Assembly (NCBI GenBank): GCA_964598695.1
Contig: CAZRDB010000232.1
Span: 1-7,053 of the forward strand
Length of the DNA: 7,053 bases
Reading direction: 5' to 3'
Source of the DNA: CAZRDB01 sp964598695
GTDB lineage: Bacteria; Armatimonadota; Zipacnadia; UBA1398
Made by a program: the position numbers and the translations under genes. How positions within the stretch are numbered: the first letter of the stretch is position 1; each line of letters starts with the position of its first letter. A model generated the notes under the pieces. It worked only from the letters and a program-made list of their open reading frames with translations. It was not told where the DNA came from and did not search any database. This document shows, piece by piece, positions 5,304 to 7,053 of the stretch.

Positions 5304-7053
5304 TCAACGGAGAGCGAACGCGGCCACACGATCCACCGTGAGCGCCGCCTCTCCGGTCCAGGTCAACCGGGTCTCGAGCCGGTTGAGGCCTCCGGGCCAG
5401 TCGAGCGTCGTCGTGAGCCACTGCCACGCGCCGACGGCATCGAACGCGGCGGCCCGAACCTCCCGCCGGCCCAGCGGGACGTTGAGCCCCTCGTACCCGC
5501 CCGTGTTCACGTCGAGCCACGCAACCGTCGTCTCGGGCGCCACGCTCTCCTCGAGCCGGACCCGGAACGCGACAAGTGTGCGGCCCGCCGGCGCTTCGAC
5601 GTACGGCCCGAAGAGGATGCAGCTCTCGCCGGCCGCCCCGACTGCCGGTGAGGCCCAGGCGCGCCCCCACATCGCGGTCGGGTCCTCGATGATCGAGCCG
5701 CCGCCATGGTTGAGGCTGACCGCATCCCACAGCCCCACGAACCGGGCCTCGCGCACCCCGTCGAGGTCCTCGGCCCCGGCCGGGACGGCCGTGACGCTCG
5801 GTCGGCGCGTGTCGGCGCCCCAGGGGCCGGCGAGCGTCAGCTCGGCCGTCTCGACGGCCGACTCGTGGCCGACGTGGAGCACCAGGCCGTCGACCGTGGC
5901 CCGGCCGACCGACGGCACATCGACGGTCACGGCATCGCTTCGCCCGGCGCCCCGGAGCTGCAGACGAACCCGGACATCGGAGGCCGCGTTGCTCACCAGT
6001 GCGAGCGGGACCCGTGTGGGGACGCCCTCGAGCGCGGCCCACGTGATCCGCTCGTTGATCCCCCCCGTGGTCTCCGCGAGCACGCGGCCCCCGGACCACC
6101 GCGCGAGACCGGCCAGCGCCTCGTCGAGCCGCATCGGGGCGAAACGCGCGGGGTCGAGCCGTTCCGCGATCTCGCGGTGGACCATCGCGTGGCGGTCGTA
6201 GCTATGGAGATCGGCGTAGACGAGGATCACGAACGGGGGCTCTTGGCGCCCCGCTTTGACCTCTATGCGGCGCACACCCCATACACCGGCCCCCCCCCCA
6301 GGGCCAAGTTGGCCAAAGCCGTNNNNNNNNNNCGATGTCCTCGATGCGGCGCACGACCCAGTCGACGGCCCGCGCCCGCTGGGCATCGTCGGCGAAGGCC
6401 TTGTAGTACTCGCCCCCGCCGGTCGCGGTGTGCTGCCAGTACATCAGGCCGTGGTCGACGACCGGGACCCCCGGGAGCGGCATCGTGAAGCCCGCGCGGC
6501 CGACGTTCGTGGTGAGCGCCATCGCCCCCGAGGCCTCGGCGTATCGGCGGCGGACGTCCGGCTTCGCGCAGCTCCACAGGTCGACGACCGAGATGTCGGC
6601 CTTGCGGCACTCCTCGCCCGTGAAGGCCGCGAACTGCTCGACATTCGGCATGAAGTCGGGGTAGGCGTACCCGGCGCCCGAGCAGCCGGCGAAGAAGTAG
6701 TCGTCCTCGCTCGCGGTGTCGTAGTAGTAGCTCAGCATGGCGGGGAAGAGGTCGGCCATGAGGGGGTTGATGCCCCAGTTCATGGGGACGCGGCCTCGGT
6801 CGGGGTCGAACCAGCTCCCCATGAAGAAGGGCAGCGGGCCCTTCATCGTGTCGCCCTCGCTGGTCATGAAGCAGACGGCGTAGCGCCTAGTCTCGGGGGT
6901 GACGTTCGCGGGGGTGTAGCTCCCCCGCTGCTTGAGCGGACGCGTCGCGGGCACCTTGCTGTGGAAGCTCCAGTTCGCGCCGTAGTGGAACGAGTAGTGG
7001 CCGTGCTCCGAGAGCATCTTGCACCAGGTGTCCTCGGGCTCGCCGTAGCCGTT
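5304..7053 (-). CDS. GxGYxYP-type putative glycoside hydrolase, 5' end outside window, interrupted by assembly gap
   Basis: The minus strand is open from the window edge to the gap (about 240 residues) and again from the gap to TGA at 5304-5306 (about 320 residues). ATG at 7017 is probably internal, because the frame continues upstream (NGYGEPEDTWCK). The signature GAGYAYP at 6658-6678, within FFAGCSGAGYAYP, matches the GxGYxYP motif naming a family of putative glycoside hydrolases; SEGDT near 6847-6861, after a strand YAVCFMT, sits where I recall an SDGDN-like motif. After the gap PPFVILVYADLHSYDRH continues the same domain. Residues encoded from about 5745 to 5307 look like a C-terminal beta-sandwich (ILFGPYVEAPAG, VAWLDVNTGG), similar to carbohydrate-associated modules. 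Enzyme activity in this family is assigned mainly by inference, so substrate and reaction are unknown. Localisation cannot be judged without the N-terminus. The two halves are in different frames across the 10-N gap, but collapsing a redundant overlap restores one frame, so I call one gene, not a pseudogene. Confidence 0.82.
6258..6322. repeat. Degenerate copy of the sequence on the other side of the gap (contig-end artefact)
   Basis: These 65 bases up to the Ns align to 6337-6402 with about 46 matches and one single-base indel. They include an identical 11-mer, ATGCGGCGCAC, at 6265-6275 and 6344-6354. Both copies encode VRRIE on the minus strand. A run of ten Cs (6290-6299) marks poor or divergent sequence. 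This is best read as the end of one contig overlapping the start of the next. Confidence 0.7.
6323..6332. other. Assembly gap (10 N)
   Basis: Ten consecutive Ns lie inside the putative glycoside hydrolase gene. The round number suggests a placeholder rather than a measured gap. Taken literally it breaks the reading frame, because the flanking halves need a gap length divisible by three. Confidence 0.98.
6337..6402. repeat. Partner copy of the contig-end overlap
   Basis: This is the right-hand member of the pair with 6258-6322. It encodes an uninterrupted, plausible protein segment (AVDWVVRRIEDI on the minus strand), so it is the more reliable of the two copies. The left copy, by contrast, needs a frame change at its C-run. 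Confidence 0.7.

Noticed and set aside
4978..6201. Plus-strand open frame crossing the kinase 3' end, the intergenic region and the hydrolase gene
   Set aside because: Its product is Ser/Arg/Pro-rich and runs antisense to hydrolase-coding sequence. It shows no family motif or ribosome binding site that would make it competitive.
6202..6386. Apparent frameshift splitting the hydrolase into two overlapping genes
   Set aside because: The frame change coincides exactly with the 10-N gap and a redundant contig overlap. A real frameshift mutation or programmed frameshift is not needed to explain it.

Overview
This is a high-GC window (roughly 70% G+C by eye) of bacterial chromosome. It holds three large genes and has no RNA genes, CRISPR, transposase or phage signature that I can see. 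A short run of Ns at 6323-6332 and a redundant, slightly divergent sequence beside it point to a draft, probably metagenome-derived, assembly. The gene families fit a free-living, GC-rich environmental bacterium: a cytosolic S9 peptidase, a large PAS/GAF hybrid sensor kinase and a GxGYxYP-type putative glycoside hydrolase. Phyla such as Planctomycetota, Armatimonadota or Gemmatimonadota are possible, but the phylum cannot be fixed from this window.

Layout: (1) 1-1786, minus strand: most of an S9-family prolyl oligopeptidase-like serine peptidase, with its C-terminus cut by the window edge; the complete Ser-Asp-His triad is visible. (2) 1787-1996: a divergent intergenic region with start-proximal ribosome binding sites and one dyad-symmetric element. 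(3) 1997-5092, plus strand: a complete 1031-residue membrane-bound hybrid histidine kinase (six predicted TM helices, PAS, GAF, PAS, HisKA, HATPase, receiver). (4) 5093-5303: a convergent intergenic region with two GC-rich hairpins, bracketed by a long inverted repeat. (5) 5304-7053, minus strand: a GxGYxYP-type putative glycoside hydrolase with a C-terminal beta-sandwich-like region. It is open at the window edge and interrupted by the assembly gap.

The three genes are not in an operon: peptidase and kinase diverge, kinase and hydrolase converge. Nothing links them functionally beyond proximity. The kinase has no HPt domain and no response regulator next to it in this window, so its phosphorelay partners must be elsewhere.

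The most useful observations are structural. The gap in the hydrolase gene looks like an unmerged contig overlap rather than missing sequence, and collapsing it restores one reading frame. A 16-bp inverted repeat (15/16 matches) brackets the whole kinase/hydrolase intergenic region and overlaps the kinase stop codon. I found no convincing novel biological system.
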